Shown here in pieces: positions 51,282 through 59,949 of a DNA stretch of 64,000 nucleotides; the first letter of the stretch is position 1, and every line of letters starts with the position of its first letter. The stretch is taken from the NCBI RefSeq assembly GCF_004764705.1, contig NZ_SHLX01000037.1, forward strand, positions 16,572 through 80,571, in the 5' to 3' direction. Position numbers and translations under genes: made by a program. Origin of the DNA: Paenibacillus cymbidii. Lineage in GTDB: Bacteria > Bacillota > Bacilli > Paenibacillales > NBRC-103111. Below the pieces are notes generated by a model. It was not told the DNA's origin, made no database searches, and saw only the letters and a program-made list of their open reading frames with translations.

Positions 51282-51620
51282 ATGCCAACCTATCGCATCA
51301 TCGTCGACTTGTCCGACAGGCGGCTGCACTTGCTCAGCGGCAATCGGGTCGTGAATACGTACCCGGTCGGAATCGGCACCATGCTGACGCAAACGCCGGC
51401 CGGCGACTATACGATCGTCAACAAACAACCCCATCCGGGCGGCCCTTTCGGGGCGTTCTGGATGGGGTTGTCGAAGCCTCATTACGGCATCCACGGCACG
51501 AACGATCCGTCCTCGATCGGCAAGTTCGTCTCGCACGGCTGCATCCGCATGTACAACAGCGACGTCGTGAGTTTGTCGAAACTGGTACCGATCGGCACCG
51601 AGGTCACGATTCGCCCTTGA
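51282..51620 (+). CDS. L,D-transpeptidase (YkuD domain)
   Basis: 112-aa minimal YkuD domain that would form or exchange 3-3 peptidoglycan crosslinks. The active-site signature is complete: H71 in GIHGTNDPSSIG, then H85, C87 and R89 in VSHGCIRMYNSD. The N-terminal strand IIVDLSDRRLHLLSGNRVVNTYPVGIG is typical. There is no LysM domain, signal peptide or membrane anchor, as in B. subtilis YkuD-like spore proteins lacking export signals, so it may act in the developing spore. GGAGG precedes the ATG at 51282. Confidence 0.93.
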   Translation: MPTYRIIVDLSDRRLHLLSGNRVVNTYPVGIGTMLTQTPAGDYTIVNKQPHPGGPFGAFWMGLSKPHYGIHGTNDPSSIGKFVSHGCIRMYNSDVVSLSKLVPIGTEVTIRP

Positions 51621-51629
51621 AGCGCGGCG

Positions 51630-52925
51630 TCAGGACGTCCGCGCGGCGGGAAGCACGCTTTTGCGCCAGGAGGTTCCTCCGTCGATCGTCGTTTGCAAAT
51701 AGTCGCCCGCGGGATCGGATACGCGAACCCACCCTTCCCTGGCGCTGAAAAATTGCAGCTGCTCGAAGCTCCAGCCCTGCTCCTCGTTGACGAAACGCTG
51801 GAACGTTTTGCCGCCGTCTGTCGTTTTGGCCAGGCCGCCGCTTATCGGCCCCGCTCCCGCGCTGAGCGGAATGAAGCCGTTCGCCGCGTCGACGAACTGC
51901 AAGCCGCGCACGTAAGGGCGGCCGCCGCGCATCTCCGAAACGGCGCTCCATGTCGCCCCGCCGTCCGTCGTCCCGTACAGCGTCGCTTGCAGCGACTCGA
52001 TCGACAGGATGAGCATCCAGCCGCGCTTGGCGTCAAGGAACGAAATGCCGACCGTGCGCAGGCCGGTGGAATCCTGCGGCGACCACACCATCTTCCAATG
52101 CGCCCCGCCGTCCGCCGTCGCCACGACGGTCGTCGCGCAGCGGTCGGTCGCTTCGCGCACGTCGGTGCGGCAGCCTTTCCCGGCCCGCCCCATAACCCAG
52201 CCGTGCTGGCCGTCCGCCAGAAACGCCCCTTCCTCCGGCAGGAACGGGCCGATGCCGAAGTCGACGGTGCGCCAGTTGGCTCCGCCATCCGCTGTCGCCA
52301 GCAGGTTCGTGTCCGCGATAACGAAGGCCTTGTCGGCAGAGACGGCAAAAACGCGATCGTCCGCCGGCTGCCCGGCCGGCTTCTGCGGCGCGCCTTTCGT
52401 TTGCGTCTGGAAGTGCAAGCCGCCGTCGTCCGTGCGCAGCAGCTGCCATTCGGCGCAGACGATTTGCCCTTTCTCTTCGTGACAGCCGGTTCTTGCCGTC
52501 ATCCAGCCGCGCGATTCGCCGGCGAACCCGATCGCCCCGGCATGCTGGACAGGCAGCGTGCTGCCGCGCCACGTTTGGCCGCCGTCGGCGGTTTGCCACA
52601 CGGCGCCGCTGCCGGCGGCGTCGCCGGCCGTCCAGCCTTGCCGCGCGTTCAGGAAGCTCATCCCGCTGAGCCGCAGCGGCTGTTGTTGCGCAGGTTCGGC
52701 CGCGGACGGCTTCTGCGATGACGACGGCGGCAAGCTGCCCGTCGCCTGCGGCGTCGCCGCAACGGAAGGCGTTGCGGTCGGCGACGCCGATACCGACGGC
52801 GATGAAACGACCGCGCCCGGCGATTTGGTTGCCGCCGTTTCCCGGGAAGCGCCGCTTTGGCAGCCTGCCAGCAGCAGCGGTATGCATACGGCTGCGATTG
52901 CATAACGTTTGGATCGTGCGTTCAT
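51630..52925 (-). CDS. BNR/Ycf48-like repeat lipoprotein
   Basis: 431-aa lipoprotein (lipobox LLLAGC) with a Ser/Pro/Thr-rich linker and then a propeller of Asp-box repeats: TADGGQTWRG, TDDGGLHFQ, TADGGANWRT, TADGGAHWKM, TTDGGATWSA, TTDGGKTFQR, TIDGGTSWRK. Such folds occur in Ycf48/HCF136 assembly factors and sialidases, but no sialidase catalytic residues are apparent, so a binding or scaffold role outside the membrane is more likely. AGAGGTGA precedes the ATG. A MITE-like element lies just upstream of the gene. It converges with the L,D-transpeptidase gene. Confidence 0.85.
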   Translation of the reverse strand: MNARSKRYAIAAVCIPLLLAGCQSGASRETAATKSPGAVVSSPSVSASPTATPSVAATPQATGSLPPSSSQKPSAAEPAQQQPLRLSGMSFLNARQGWTAGDAAGSGAVWQTADGGQTWRGSTLPVQHAGAIGFAGESRGWMTARTGCHEEKGQIVCAEWQLLRTDDGGLHFQTQTKGAPQKPAGQPADDRVFAVSADKAFVIADTNLLATADGGANWRTVDFGIGPFLPEEGAFLADGQHGWVMGRAGKGCRTDVREATDRCATTVVATADGGAHWKMVWSPQDSTGLRTVGISFLDAKRGWMLILSIESLQATLYGTTDGGATWSAVSEMRGGRPYVRGLQFVDAANGFIPLSAGAGPISGGLAKTTDGGKTFQRFVNEEQGWSFEQLQFFSAREGWVRVSDPAGDYLQTTIDGGTSWRKSVLPAARTS

Positions 52926-52949
52926 GATGCATCACCTCTCTATCCCTTA

Positions 52950-53109
52950 GGGCGTGTCTGAAAACCCGCTCAGGTGCATCTTTCACCGCCTTTTCGCCCC
53001 TGCTGCGTCAGTTTTGCTTGACTTACCCCCGATAAGCCTGCGCAAAACTTCCTTGCATGGAACGAAAATTCGGCCCAATCTGCTGTCTTCGGAATTCTCA
53101 GACACACCT
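52950..53109. mobile_element. MITE-like element, copy 2 (inverted relative to copy 1)
   Basis: 160-bp element with ends GGGCGTGTCTGAA and CTCAGACACACCT, the latter with three changes from a perfect inverted repeat. It is highly similar over its length to the reverse complement of 12101-12261. TTA flanks both ends (52947-52949 and 53110-53112), a possible 3-bp target duplication. It lies in the 346-bp intergenic region between the divergent lipoprotein and nitroreductase genes, 24 bp from the lipoprotein start. Confidence 0.85.
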
Positions 53110-53271
53110 TTAGACGAAATGGTTCCACCGGATGTTGATTTTATCCGCCCGCGCCCAAAACTAACCGGCACTTGTCCCGATTGCCGCCGCAATCTGTTAT
53201 GATGGGAGAAGAAAAATTGGCGCCATTCGCCTCGAAGCTGTTTCACTATTTCGCGAAAGGGGTATATGAAC

Positions 53272-53841
53272 ATGGAACTATGGGAAGCGATCCGCGGCAG
53301 ACGGAGCATTGGCAAAGTGAAGCCCGATCCCGTCGACGCCGCGTCGATCGAACGGATTCTGGAAGCGGCCGTGTGGGCGCCCAATCATCATTTGTCGGAG
53401 CCGTGGCGGTTTATCGTCATGACCGGCGCCGGACGCGGTGTGCTCGGACGGGCTTACGCGGACGTGGCGGCGGCGGAAGCCGGCGGCGCGCGCACGGAGG
53501 AAGAACTGGCGCAGCTTCGGGCCAAACAGGAGACGAAGGCATACCGCGCGCCTGTCGTCATCGCCGTTGCCGTTTCGCCGGCGCCGGGCGAATCGCCTGC
53601 CGAAGAAATCGCCGCGGTGCACGCCGCCGTGCAGAACATGCTGCTTGCCGCCCATGCCCTCGGACTTGGCGCCATCTGGCGAACCGGCGAACCCGCCTAC
53701 CATCCGCTCATGCGGCAAGCGTTCAGCTTGCGGGAGCCCGATCAGATTGTCGGCTTCGTTTATATCGGATACCCTGATCTTACACCGCCGCCGGCCAATC
53801 GAACCTCCTTCCGCGTCAAAACAACCTGGATCGACCATTAA
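53272..53841 (+). CDS. Nitroreductase family protein
   Basis: 189-aa FMN-dependent NAD(P)H oxidoreductase. The N-terminal MELWEAIRGRRSIGKVKPDPV carries the Arg-Arg-Ser FMN-binding motif; APNHHLSEPWRFIV and the C-terminal GLGAIWRTGEPAYHPLMRQAF complete the family pattern. The natural substrate is unknown. The ATG at 53272 is chosen because AAAGGGG is nine bases upstream; an ATG six bases earlier is too close. A hybrid kinase gene follows 71 bp downstream. Confidence 0.9.
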   Translation: MELWEAIRGRRSIGKVKPDPVDAASIERILEAAVWAPNHHLSEPWRFIVMTGAGRGVLGRAYADVAAAEAGGARTEEELAQLRAKQETKAYRAPVVIAVAVSPAPGESPAEEIAAVHAAVQNMLLAAHALGLGAIWRTGEPAYHPLMRQAFSLREPDQIVGFVYIGYPDLTPPPANRTSFRVKTTWIDH

Positions 53842-53912
53842 TCGCTGCAACGGATCGACATGTGACATTTTTCCACGATCGTCATAATCGCATCGCAGAA
53901 GGATGGTTTGGC

Positions 53913-56717
53913 ATGAATTTTCGCAGGAAACAATTTTTGGCCAGCGGCATTACGCTTGTGCTGACACTGGCGCTGCTCGTCGTCGTCCTCGTGCTGCTCG
54001 GCTCCATCAACCGCAACACCAGCGAAATCGTGGGCGATCGCTATTTGAAGGTGAAGACGCTTTCCGACTTCCGCCAGGCGTTTTCGGTCATTCATAGCGA
54101 GCTCGGTTACATGACGACAGACGGCAGCAACCTGAACGACCGGCTGAACACGATTGAAACGAACCGCCAGTTGTCCGTCAATTTGCTGCAGACGTTGGAA
54201 CAGATGACGTTTTCCGCCGACGGCAAAGCGCTGTTCGCGCGAATCCGGACCGGCTACAACGATTACTTGGCACTGGTCAAACGGATTACCGACGCCGCGC
54301 AGGCCGGCAAAACGGCGGATGCGTCAACGCTGTACGTCACGGATGCCAAGCAACTGCGCGAAGGCTTGACCGTGACGATGAACGACTTCAAGACGCTGCA
54401 GGAAAACTTGATGAACGAAGCGCAGGAACGCTCCAAACAGGTATACGGCAGCATCCTCGCCATCGTTGGCTTGACCGCTTTCCTTACTTTGGCGGCGGGC
54501 GCCATGCTGTCGATCTGGGTCATTCGCGACACCGGCAAACGGTTGGGAAGCATTACCGCGGTGTTGGGCGCTGTCGACCTCGGACAGGAACGGCTGCCGC
54601 GGCTCGCCGTCACCAGCCGGGACGAATTCGGGCAAATTTCCGCTTCCTTCAATGAAATGGCGGCGTCGCTCGAATCTCACCAACAGCAAGTGCGCGCGTA
54701 CAACCGCATCGTCGAGGAGCAAAATTGGGTCCAGACGCGAATCGCCGAAGTGGCCGTAATGTTCCAGGGGGCGACGGATTTGGCGGCCATGTCGCGTTCG
54801 TTCCTTTCCGCCGTTGCGGCGATGATTGGCGCCATGCATGGCGCGGTTTACTTGCGTCGAACCGACGGCAACGAGGAGAAGCTGGTTCGCGTCGCGTCGT
54901 TCGCGGCGATCGGCCAAGCGGAATCGTGGCCGGTCTTCCGCCTCGGCGAAGGATTGGTCGGTCAATGCGCGCTGGAGAAACGCACCTTTTCGCTGCTGAA
55001 CGTACCGGAGCCTTACATCCGTATCGTCTCCGGGCTTGGCGAAGCGAGTCCGCGCAACGTGCTGATCGTACCCGTCGAATTCGAAGGCAAGGTAACTGGC
55101 GTTATCGAATACGCATCGTTCGAGCCGTTTACGCCGCCGCAGTTGACGCTGGTCGACCAGATACGCCTGTTGTTCGGCATCGCGCTGGACAGCGTCGGCG
55201 GACGGATGGAAATCGAGCGGCTGCTCCAGGAGTCGCAAGCCCTCACGGAGGAGCTGCAGGTGCAAGCCGAGGAATTGCAGACGCAGGCGGAAGAATTGCA
55301 GACGCAAACCGAGGAGCTGCAAACCCAGCAGGAAGAGCTGTCGGTGACCAACGAGAAGCTGGAAGAGCAGAACCGTTACGCCGAACAAAAAAATCACGAG
55401 CTCGAGCTGGCTTCGCGAGAGATGGAGAAATATGCCGAACAGCTCCGGCTCAGCTCCAGGTACAAGACGGAATTCCTTACCAATATGTCGCACGAGCTGC
55501 GTACGCCGCTCAACTCCATGCTGATCCTGTCGCAGCTGCTGGCGGATAACGAACAATTGAAGCTGGCGCCGGAGGAACAGGAATATGCCCGGGTCATTCA
55601 CCAGTCGGGACAGGATTTGCTTAGCCTGATCAATGACGTGCTCGACTTGTCCAAGGTCGAGGCGGGCAAGCTGGAAGTCATCGTCGACGAGGTCAATACG
55701 ACGGAAATCCCGGCGCTGATGCGCCACAGCTTCGACAAGCTGGCCGAAGCCAAACGATTGCGCTTCGACATCGCGCTGGACGATCGCGTCCCGCCGACAT
55801 TCCGCACGGACGGCCAACGTTTGCTGCAGATCGTTCGCAACCTGTTGTCCAACGCGTTCAAATTTACCGAACAAGGGAGCGTTCAGCTCCGGATCGGGTT
55901 GGCCAAAACCGACGAGTATGACGGAGCCGCGAGAGATTCCGGCGAACCTGTGTCGGCTCGCCAGCGGACCATGCTGGCGATTTCCGTTGCCGATACGGGC
56001 ATCGGCATTCCGGAGGACAAGCAGCAGCTTATTTTTGAAGCGTTCCAGCAGCTCGACGGCACGATAAGCCGCAAATACGGCGGTACCGGCCTCGGTTTGT
56101 CCATCTGCCGCGAATTGGCGCGACTGCTCGGAGGCAGCCTGTCGGTAACGAGCGTGCAAGGGCGAGGAAGCACGTTTACGCTGTACGTGCCGGAGTCGGT
56201 CGACGGGTCGGCGGCCTTGCCTGCCGCTCCGCTGGAAACCGCGGCCGCATTGGCCCGGGCCGAGACGATCGAAGTGCCGGCGATTCAGGCCGTTGCGCCG
56301 GCGGCGGACCGCGACGCGGACGACCGTTCGCACGATGCGGCGCTGTTCGCCGGCAAACGCATCCTGCTCGTCGACGACGATGCAAGAAACTTGTATGCAT
56401 TGACCGCCGCGCTGGAGAACGAAGGCTTCCTCGTGACCGCCGCCGGCAACGGCAAACAATGTCTGGATCTTCTGGCCCAAGTCGGCGCCGATCTGGTGCT
56501 GATGGACATCATGATGCCGATCATGGACGGCTACGAAGCGATGCGGGCCATTCGCGCGAATCCCGAATGGGCGGAGCTGCCGATCATTACGCTGACGGCT
56601 AAGGCGATGAAGCAGGACCGCGACAAATGCCTGGAAGCCGGCGCTTCCGACTATATCAGCAAGCCGGTCCGTATCGATCAGCTGTTTTCGCTGATGCGGG
56701 TTTGGCTGACCAAATAA
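53913..56717 (+). CDS. Hybrid sensor histidine kinase/response regulator
   Basis: 934-aa membrane sensor. Two transmembrane helices (ITLVLTLALLVVVLVLLGS and ILAIVGLTAFLTLAAGAMLSIWVI) flank an extracellular four-helix-type domain (CHASE3-like). Then come HAMP, a GAF domain (about 250-400), a long heptad coiled coil of repeated EELQTQ units (about 430-500), HisKA with H527 (NMSHELRTPLN), HATPase_c (NLLSNAFKF, VADTGIGIPEDKQ, GGTGLGLSI) and a C-terminal receiver with phosphoacceptor D865 (DLVLMDIMMP). The ATG at 53913 is preceded by AGAAGGA. The next gene is a CheR-type methyltransferase, a known association in multi-component stress or developmental signalling. Confidence 0.94.
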   Translation: MNFRRKQFLASGITLVLTLALLVVVLVLLGSINRNTSEIVGDRYLKVKTLSDFRQAFSVIHSELGYMTTDGSNLNDRLNTIETNRQLSVNLLQTLEQMTFSADGKALFARIRTGYNDYLALVKRITDAAQAGKTADASTLYVTDAKQLREGLTVTMNDFKTLQENLMNEAQERSKQVYGSILAIVGLTAFLTLAAGAMLSIWVIRDTGKRLGSITAVLGAVDLGQERLPRLAVTSRDEFGQISASFNEMAASLESHQQQVRAYNRIVEEQNWVQTRIAEVAVMFQGATDLAAMSRSFLSAVAAMIGAMHGAVYLRRTDGNEEKLVRVASFAAIGQAESWPVFRLGEGLVGQCALEKRTFSLLNVPEPYIRIVSGLGEASPRNVLIVPVEFEGKVTGVIEYASFEPFTPPQLTLVDQIRLLFGIALDSVGGRMEIERLLQESQALTEELQVQAEELQTQAEELQTQTEELQTQQEELSVTNEKLEEQNRYAEQKNHELELASREMEKYAEQLRLSSRYKTEFLTNMSHELRTPLNSMLILSQLLADNEQLKLAPEEQEYARVIHQSGQDLLSLINDVLDLSKVEAGKLEVIVDEVNTTEIPALMRHSFDKLAEAKRLRFDIALDDRVPPTFRTDGQRLLQIVRNLLSNAFKFTEQGSVQLRIGLAKTDEYDGAARDSGEPVSARQRTMLAISVADTGIGIPEDKQQLIFEAFQQLDGTISRKYGGTGLGLSICRELARLLGGSLSVTSVQGRGSTFTLYVPESVDGSAALPAAPLETAAALARAETIEVPAIQAVAPAADRDADDRSHDAALFAGKRILLVDDDARNLYALTAALENEGFLVTAAGNGKQCLDLLAQVGADLVLMDIMMPIMDGYEAMRAIRANPEWAELPIITLTAKAMKQDRDKCLEAGASDYISKPVRIDQLFSLMRVWLTK

Positions 56718-56732
56718 AGGCAGGCCGACGAC

Positions 56733-57698
56733 ATGGAAAAACAGACCTTCGAATGGAAACGGATGGCGATCGGCGTCAACCGCGCCAGACCTGTGAATAC
56801 GAATATGGCGGCGGACGACGACACCGAACTCGGGGAGGAGCTGGACGGTACGGAAACAAGCCGCGAGGATGCGGAACGGCGGACAATCGAAATCGATTTG
56901 CTGCTGGAAGGCATTTACCGAATGTACGGGTTCGATTACCGGCATTATTCGCGCCCTTCCATCCAGCGGCGAATTTTGCACCGGGCCTCGATGGACAAGT
57001 TTGCGACCATTACCGCGCTGACGGAACGGGTGCTGCACGATCCGGCCGTGCTCGCCAGGCTGCTGGACGATTTTTCGATCAAAGTGACGGAGATGTTTCG
57101 CGATCCCGAATTTTTCCTTGCCTTGCGCCGGCATGTGCTGCCGGAGCTGCGCCATTTGCCGGAAATCCGCATCTGGCATGCCGGCTGCTCGACGGGCGAG
57201 GAAGCGTATTCGATGTCGATCTTGCTGCACGAAGAAGGGCTGTTGCACAAGGCGAAACTGTACGCCACCGACATGAACGAGCGGGCCGTTGCCCAGGCGC
57301 GGGAAGGCAAGCTGCTGCTCAAGCGGATGCAGGGCTTCACGCGCAACTACATGCAAGCGGGCGGACGAGCGGAATTTTCGCAATATTATACGACCGATTT
57401 CCAGTACGCCCGGTTGCGTCCGCAAGTGCTCGAGCCAATCGTGTTCGCCCAGCACAATTTGGCCACGGACCGGTCGTTTAACGAGTTTCATTTGATCCTG
57501 TGCCGCAATGTGATGATTTACTTCGATCCCACGCTGCAGAACCGGGTGCACGAGCTGTTCCATGAAAGCTTGGGCGCGCACGGATTTCTGTGCCTCGGCA
57601 GCAAGGAGTCGCTGGGCAATATGCCCGTGCGGGAGAAGTACGAAGACATCGCCGCGGCGGAGCGCATTTACCGGCTGCGGCCGCGGCCGCGGGAGTAA
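56733..57698 (+). CDS. CheR-type protein-glutamate methyltransferase
   Basis: 321-aa SAM-dependent methyltransferase. The N-terminal alpha-helical CheR_N domain (IYRMYGFDYRHYSRPSIQRRI) is followed by the catalytic domain with WHAGCSTGEEAYSMSIL (SAM loop), LYATDMNERAVAQAREG, FHLILCRNVMIYFDPTLQNRV and LCLGSKESLG. A 50-residue acidic N-terminal extension is unusual. No CheB, receptor or other chemotaxis gene is near, and the gene starts 15 bp after the hybrid kinase, so it likely serves that signalling system rather than motility. AAAGGCAGG precedes the ATG. Confidence 0.92.
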   Translation: MEKQTFEWKRMAIGVNRARPVNTNMAADDDTELGEELDGTETSREDAERRTIEIDLLLEGIYRMYGFDYRHYSRPSIQRRILHRASMDKFATITALTERVLHDPAVLARLLDDFSIKVTEMFRDPEFFLALRRHVLPELRHLPEIRIWHAGCSTGEEAYSMSILLHEEGLLHKAKLYATDMNERAVAQAREGKLLLKRMQGFTRNYMQAGGRAEFSQYYTTDFQYARLRPQVLEPIVFAQHNLATDRSFNEFHLILCRNVMIYFDPTLQNRVHELFHESLGAHGFLCLGSKESLGNMPVREKYEDIAAAERIYRLRPRPRE

Positions 57699-57811
57699 GG
57701 GCGGCGAGGGTCGGGACCGTTGCAACGCATGCGCGTGCAATGTGCGGCAGGGAGCGGCATAGCGCAGGGGCGTGTGAGGTTTACGACGAAACGCAGGGGA
57801 GCGATTGTCCG

Positions 57812-58198
57812 ATGAGCGAAGCGACCGATTACGGCATGAAAGCGCCGGTACCGATTTTGCGCATGTTCGACGAGGAGAAGGCGAGGCAGTTTTATGTCGA
57901 TTTCCTCGGGTTCCGCATCGACTGGGAGCACCGGTTCGAGCCAGGCACGCCGCTGTACATGCAAGTTTCCCGGGGAGGCTGCCGCATCCACCTTTCGGAG
58001 CATCACGGCGACGGCGCGCCGGGAGCGAACCTGCGGGTGGAGACGGACGACGTCGAATCGCTCCACGCCGAGCTGACGGCGAAGAAGTACAAGTACAACC
58101 GGCCCGGGCTGGAACAGATGCCGTGGGGCACACGCGAATGCACCGTCCACGATCCGTTCGGCAACCGGATCCACTTCTATCAGGAGTCGAACGAGTAA
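57812..58198 (+). CDS. Glyoxalase/bleomycin resistance (VOC) family protein
   Basis: 128-aa protein of the vicinal-oxygen-chelate superfamily. Two beta-alpha-beta-beta-beta modules are visible: PVPILRMFDEEKARQFYVDFLGFRIDWEHRF and ...LRVETDDVESLHAELTAKKY, ending RECTVHDPFGNRIHFYQE. Resemblance is to bleomycin-binding or glyoxalase-like proteins rather than a defined enzyme. The start is the ATG at 57812 with AGGGGAG upstream. It is convergent with the isomerase operon, with a quad-hairpin element between. Confidence 0.88.
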   Translation: MSEATDYGMKAPVPILRMFDEEKARQFYVDFLGFRIDWEHRFEPGTPLYMQVSRGGCRIHLSEHHGDGAPGANLRVETDDVESLHAELTAKKYKYNRPGLEQMPWGTRECTVHDPFGNRIHFYQESNE

Positions 58199-58216
58199 CT
58201 TGGGCGGCCGCTGCTG

Positions 58217-58406
58217 AATAGGCCATGTTTGATTGCCTATTTCGCTAAAAATGACCCGCATCGGCGAAATAGCCAGTGTTTTCACTGGCTATTTTGCTGA
58301 AAAGGCCAATTGAGAGGCATCAGGGCTACAATAGCCAGTGTTTTCACTGGCTATTTTTCATGAACCGCGGAAAAAAGCGGGAAATAAGCCATTTTTCATG
58401 CCTATT
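58217..58406. repeat. Quad-hairpin element, full copy
   Basis: A 58217-58241, B 58268-58293, B' 58330-58355, A' 58383-58406; centres 51.5, 62 and 52 bp apart. B and B' are identical here (AATAGCCAGTGTTTTCACTGGCTATT positions 1-26). It lies between two convergent genes, where it could also act as a bidirectional terminator. Confidence 0.9.
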
Positions 58407-58436
58407 TTGACAGCGCCCCCTAAACATACCCTCCGC

Positions 58437-59858
58437 CTACTCCCCGTGCCGGTAAACGCTCCAGCCCATATACTTGCCCAGCGCTTCCTCAACCGCGGGA
58501 GCGACGCGCGACACATTCGCCGCCACGTGGTGCTCGAAGCCGTTCTCGCAGATGTAGCGCAGCAGCTGCTGGAACCGCTCGATTCGCACAACGCCGTAGC
58601 CGCCGAACGTCAGCAGCGGGTCGTTCGTAAATTGTCCCTCGCCCGTATACGCCCGAATCGTGCCGTTCAAATCGTCCGTGGAAACGCGCAGATAAGTGAA
58701 CGGATTCGCCCGAATGCGCCCGTTGATCGTGCCCGCCGCCTTGTCCTTGCCCACGGCGCCCGCCAAAATCTCATGGAAATCCATATGGATCGCCTCCATG
58801 ATGTCTTTGGGCAAATTGCTGCAGTGGAACACGACTCCCTTGTCCGGGTCGTCGCCATAGTTGTTGTTCCAGTCGAGCAGCGCGCTCGGCCGCCCGGATG
58901 CCGCCTGCAGCGCATACATGCCGACGAGCCCGGGCACGTCGGTTTCGCAAGCGCTCGGGAGCAGGCTGTTGCTCATCATGCTCATGATCGCGCACGGCGC
59001 GACGCCAAAATACTCCTCCATCGACGTCCAGCACTGGATGGCGGTGGCGACCAGATCGTTGTCGCTCATCCAGCCGTCGATTACGGCGCCGAGCCTGGCC
59101 ATCCGCTGCAAGCTTTCCCCCGGCATTCCTTTTGTGTTGACATAAGCGTCGATTTGCTCACGTTTGGTCCGCACCGCAGCCGACTGATCCGTCAGCCGGT
59201 TCGCCCGACCGAACAGTTCGGACAAATCGAGCGTCTCGACGCTAATCCCCGACCGCTCCAGCAATATTTCGCTGTACCGCACCGTATTGAAAGCGGCCGG
59301 CCTGGCGCCGATCGCGCCGAGACGCGCGCAACGCAGCGCCTTGACAACGCGGCATACGGCGGCGAACCGCTGCAAATCGGCGCGAAACGACGCCGATTCC
59401 GGATCGACAGTATGCTGCGTCGTCAACGAATACGCGAAGCCGTACTGGCGCAAATTGCTGCAAACGGACATTTTGCCGCAGAAGCTGTCGCGGCGGTCGG
59501 CGATCGTCATGCGCGATACGTCGTCGTGAAAAGCGTGCACCAGAATCGGGACGCGCAGATCGGCGTATTTGAGCGTATCGGCAATGCCGCGTTCTTCCCC
59601 GAAGTTGGGCAGCGTGATCAGAACGCCGTCGATATCTTCCCGGCGGCTGCGAAACAGCTCGGCGCAGCGCTTCGCGTCCTGCAGCGTAACGATCGAACCG
59701 GCACTTGCTTCCTCCGGCTCCACAATGACCGCTTCGATGCCTTCCTCCCGCAGCACGCGCACAATCGTTTCTCTGCCGCTTGCCGCGAGATGGCTCGGAA
59801 AAAATCCGCGATTGCCTACAATAACGCCCAACGTTGTGTTTCGCGGCTGGTGGCCCAT
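58437..59858 (-). CDS. L-fucose/L-arabinose isomerase family protein
   Basis: 473-aa protein of the FucI/AraA-like isomerase superfamily, expected to interconvert an aldose and ketose using a divalent metal. It starts LGVIVGNRGFFPSHLAASGRETIVRVL. Mid-protein features are ITLPNFGEERGIADTLKYADLRVPILVHAF, CWTSMEEYFGVAPCAIMSMMSN and SACETDVPGLVGMYALQ, the C-terminal beta domain carrying NPFTYLRVSTDDLNGTIRAYTGEG. The specific sugar is not evident. The start is the ATG at 59858 with AAGGAAG upstream. It follows the aldolase gene in a DeoR-controlled operon; no sugar kinase is present between the two steps. Confidence 0.85.
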   Translation of the reverse strand: MGHQPRNTTLGVIVGNRGFFPSHLAASGRETIVRVLREEGIEAVIVEPEEASAGSIVTLQDAKRCAELFRSRREDIDGVLITLPNFGEERGIADTLKYADLRVPILVHAFHDDVSRMTIADRRDSFCGKMSVCSNLRQYGFAYSLTTQHTVDPESASFRADLQRFAAVCRVVKALRCARLGAIGARPAAFNTVRYSEILLERSGISVETLDLSELFGRANRLTDQSAAVRTKREQIDAYVNTKGMPGESLQRMARLGAVIDGWMSDNDLVATAIQCWTSMEEYFGVAPCAIMSMMSNSLLPSACETDVPGLVGMYALQAASGRPSALLDWNNNYGDDPDKGVVFHCSNLPKDIMEAIHMDFHEILAGAVGKDKAAGTINGRIRANPFTYLRVSTDDLNGTIRAYTGEGQFTNDPLLTFGGYGVVRIERFQQLLRYICENGFEHHVAANVSRVAPAVEEALGKYMGWSVYRHGE

Positions 59859-59949
59859 CACCAATCTTCCTTTCTGTTCCGGCGACGGAATCGTGGTCTC
59901 ACACACGTCGCTTCGGGTCTTGTGACTTGTGACGTTCGTCGCCATGGCG

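Noticed and set aside
54324..58226. A 1300-codon open frame on the minus strand opposite the hybrid kinase and CheR genes
   Set aside because: It is the antisense shadow of clear coding genes in GC-rich DNA; it has no domain pattern and is Arg/His-rich low complexity. Other long antisense frames (2552-4600 plus, 20956-23769 minus, 41624-44257 plus) were rejected for the same reason.
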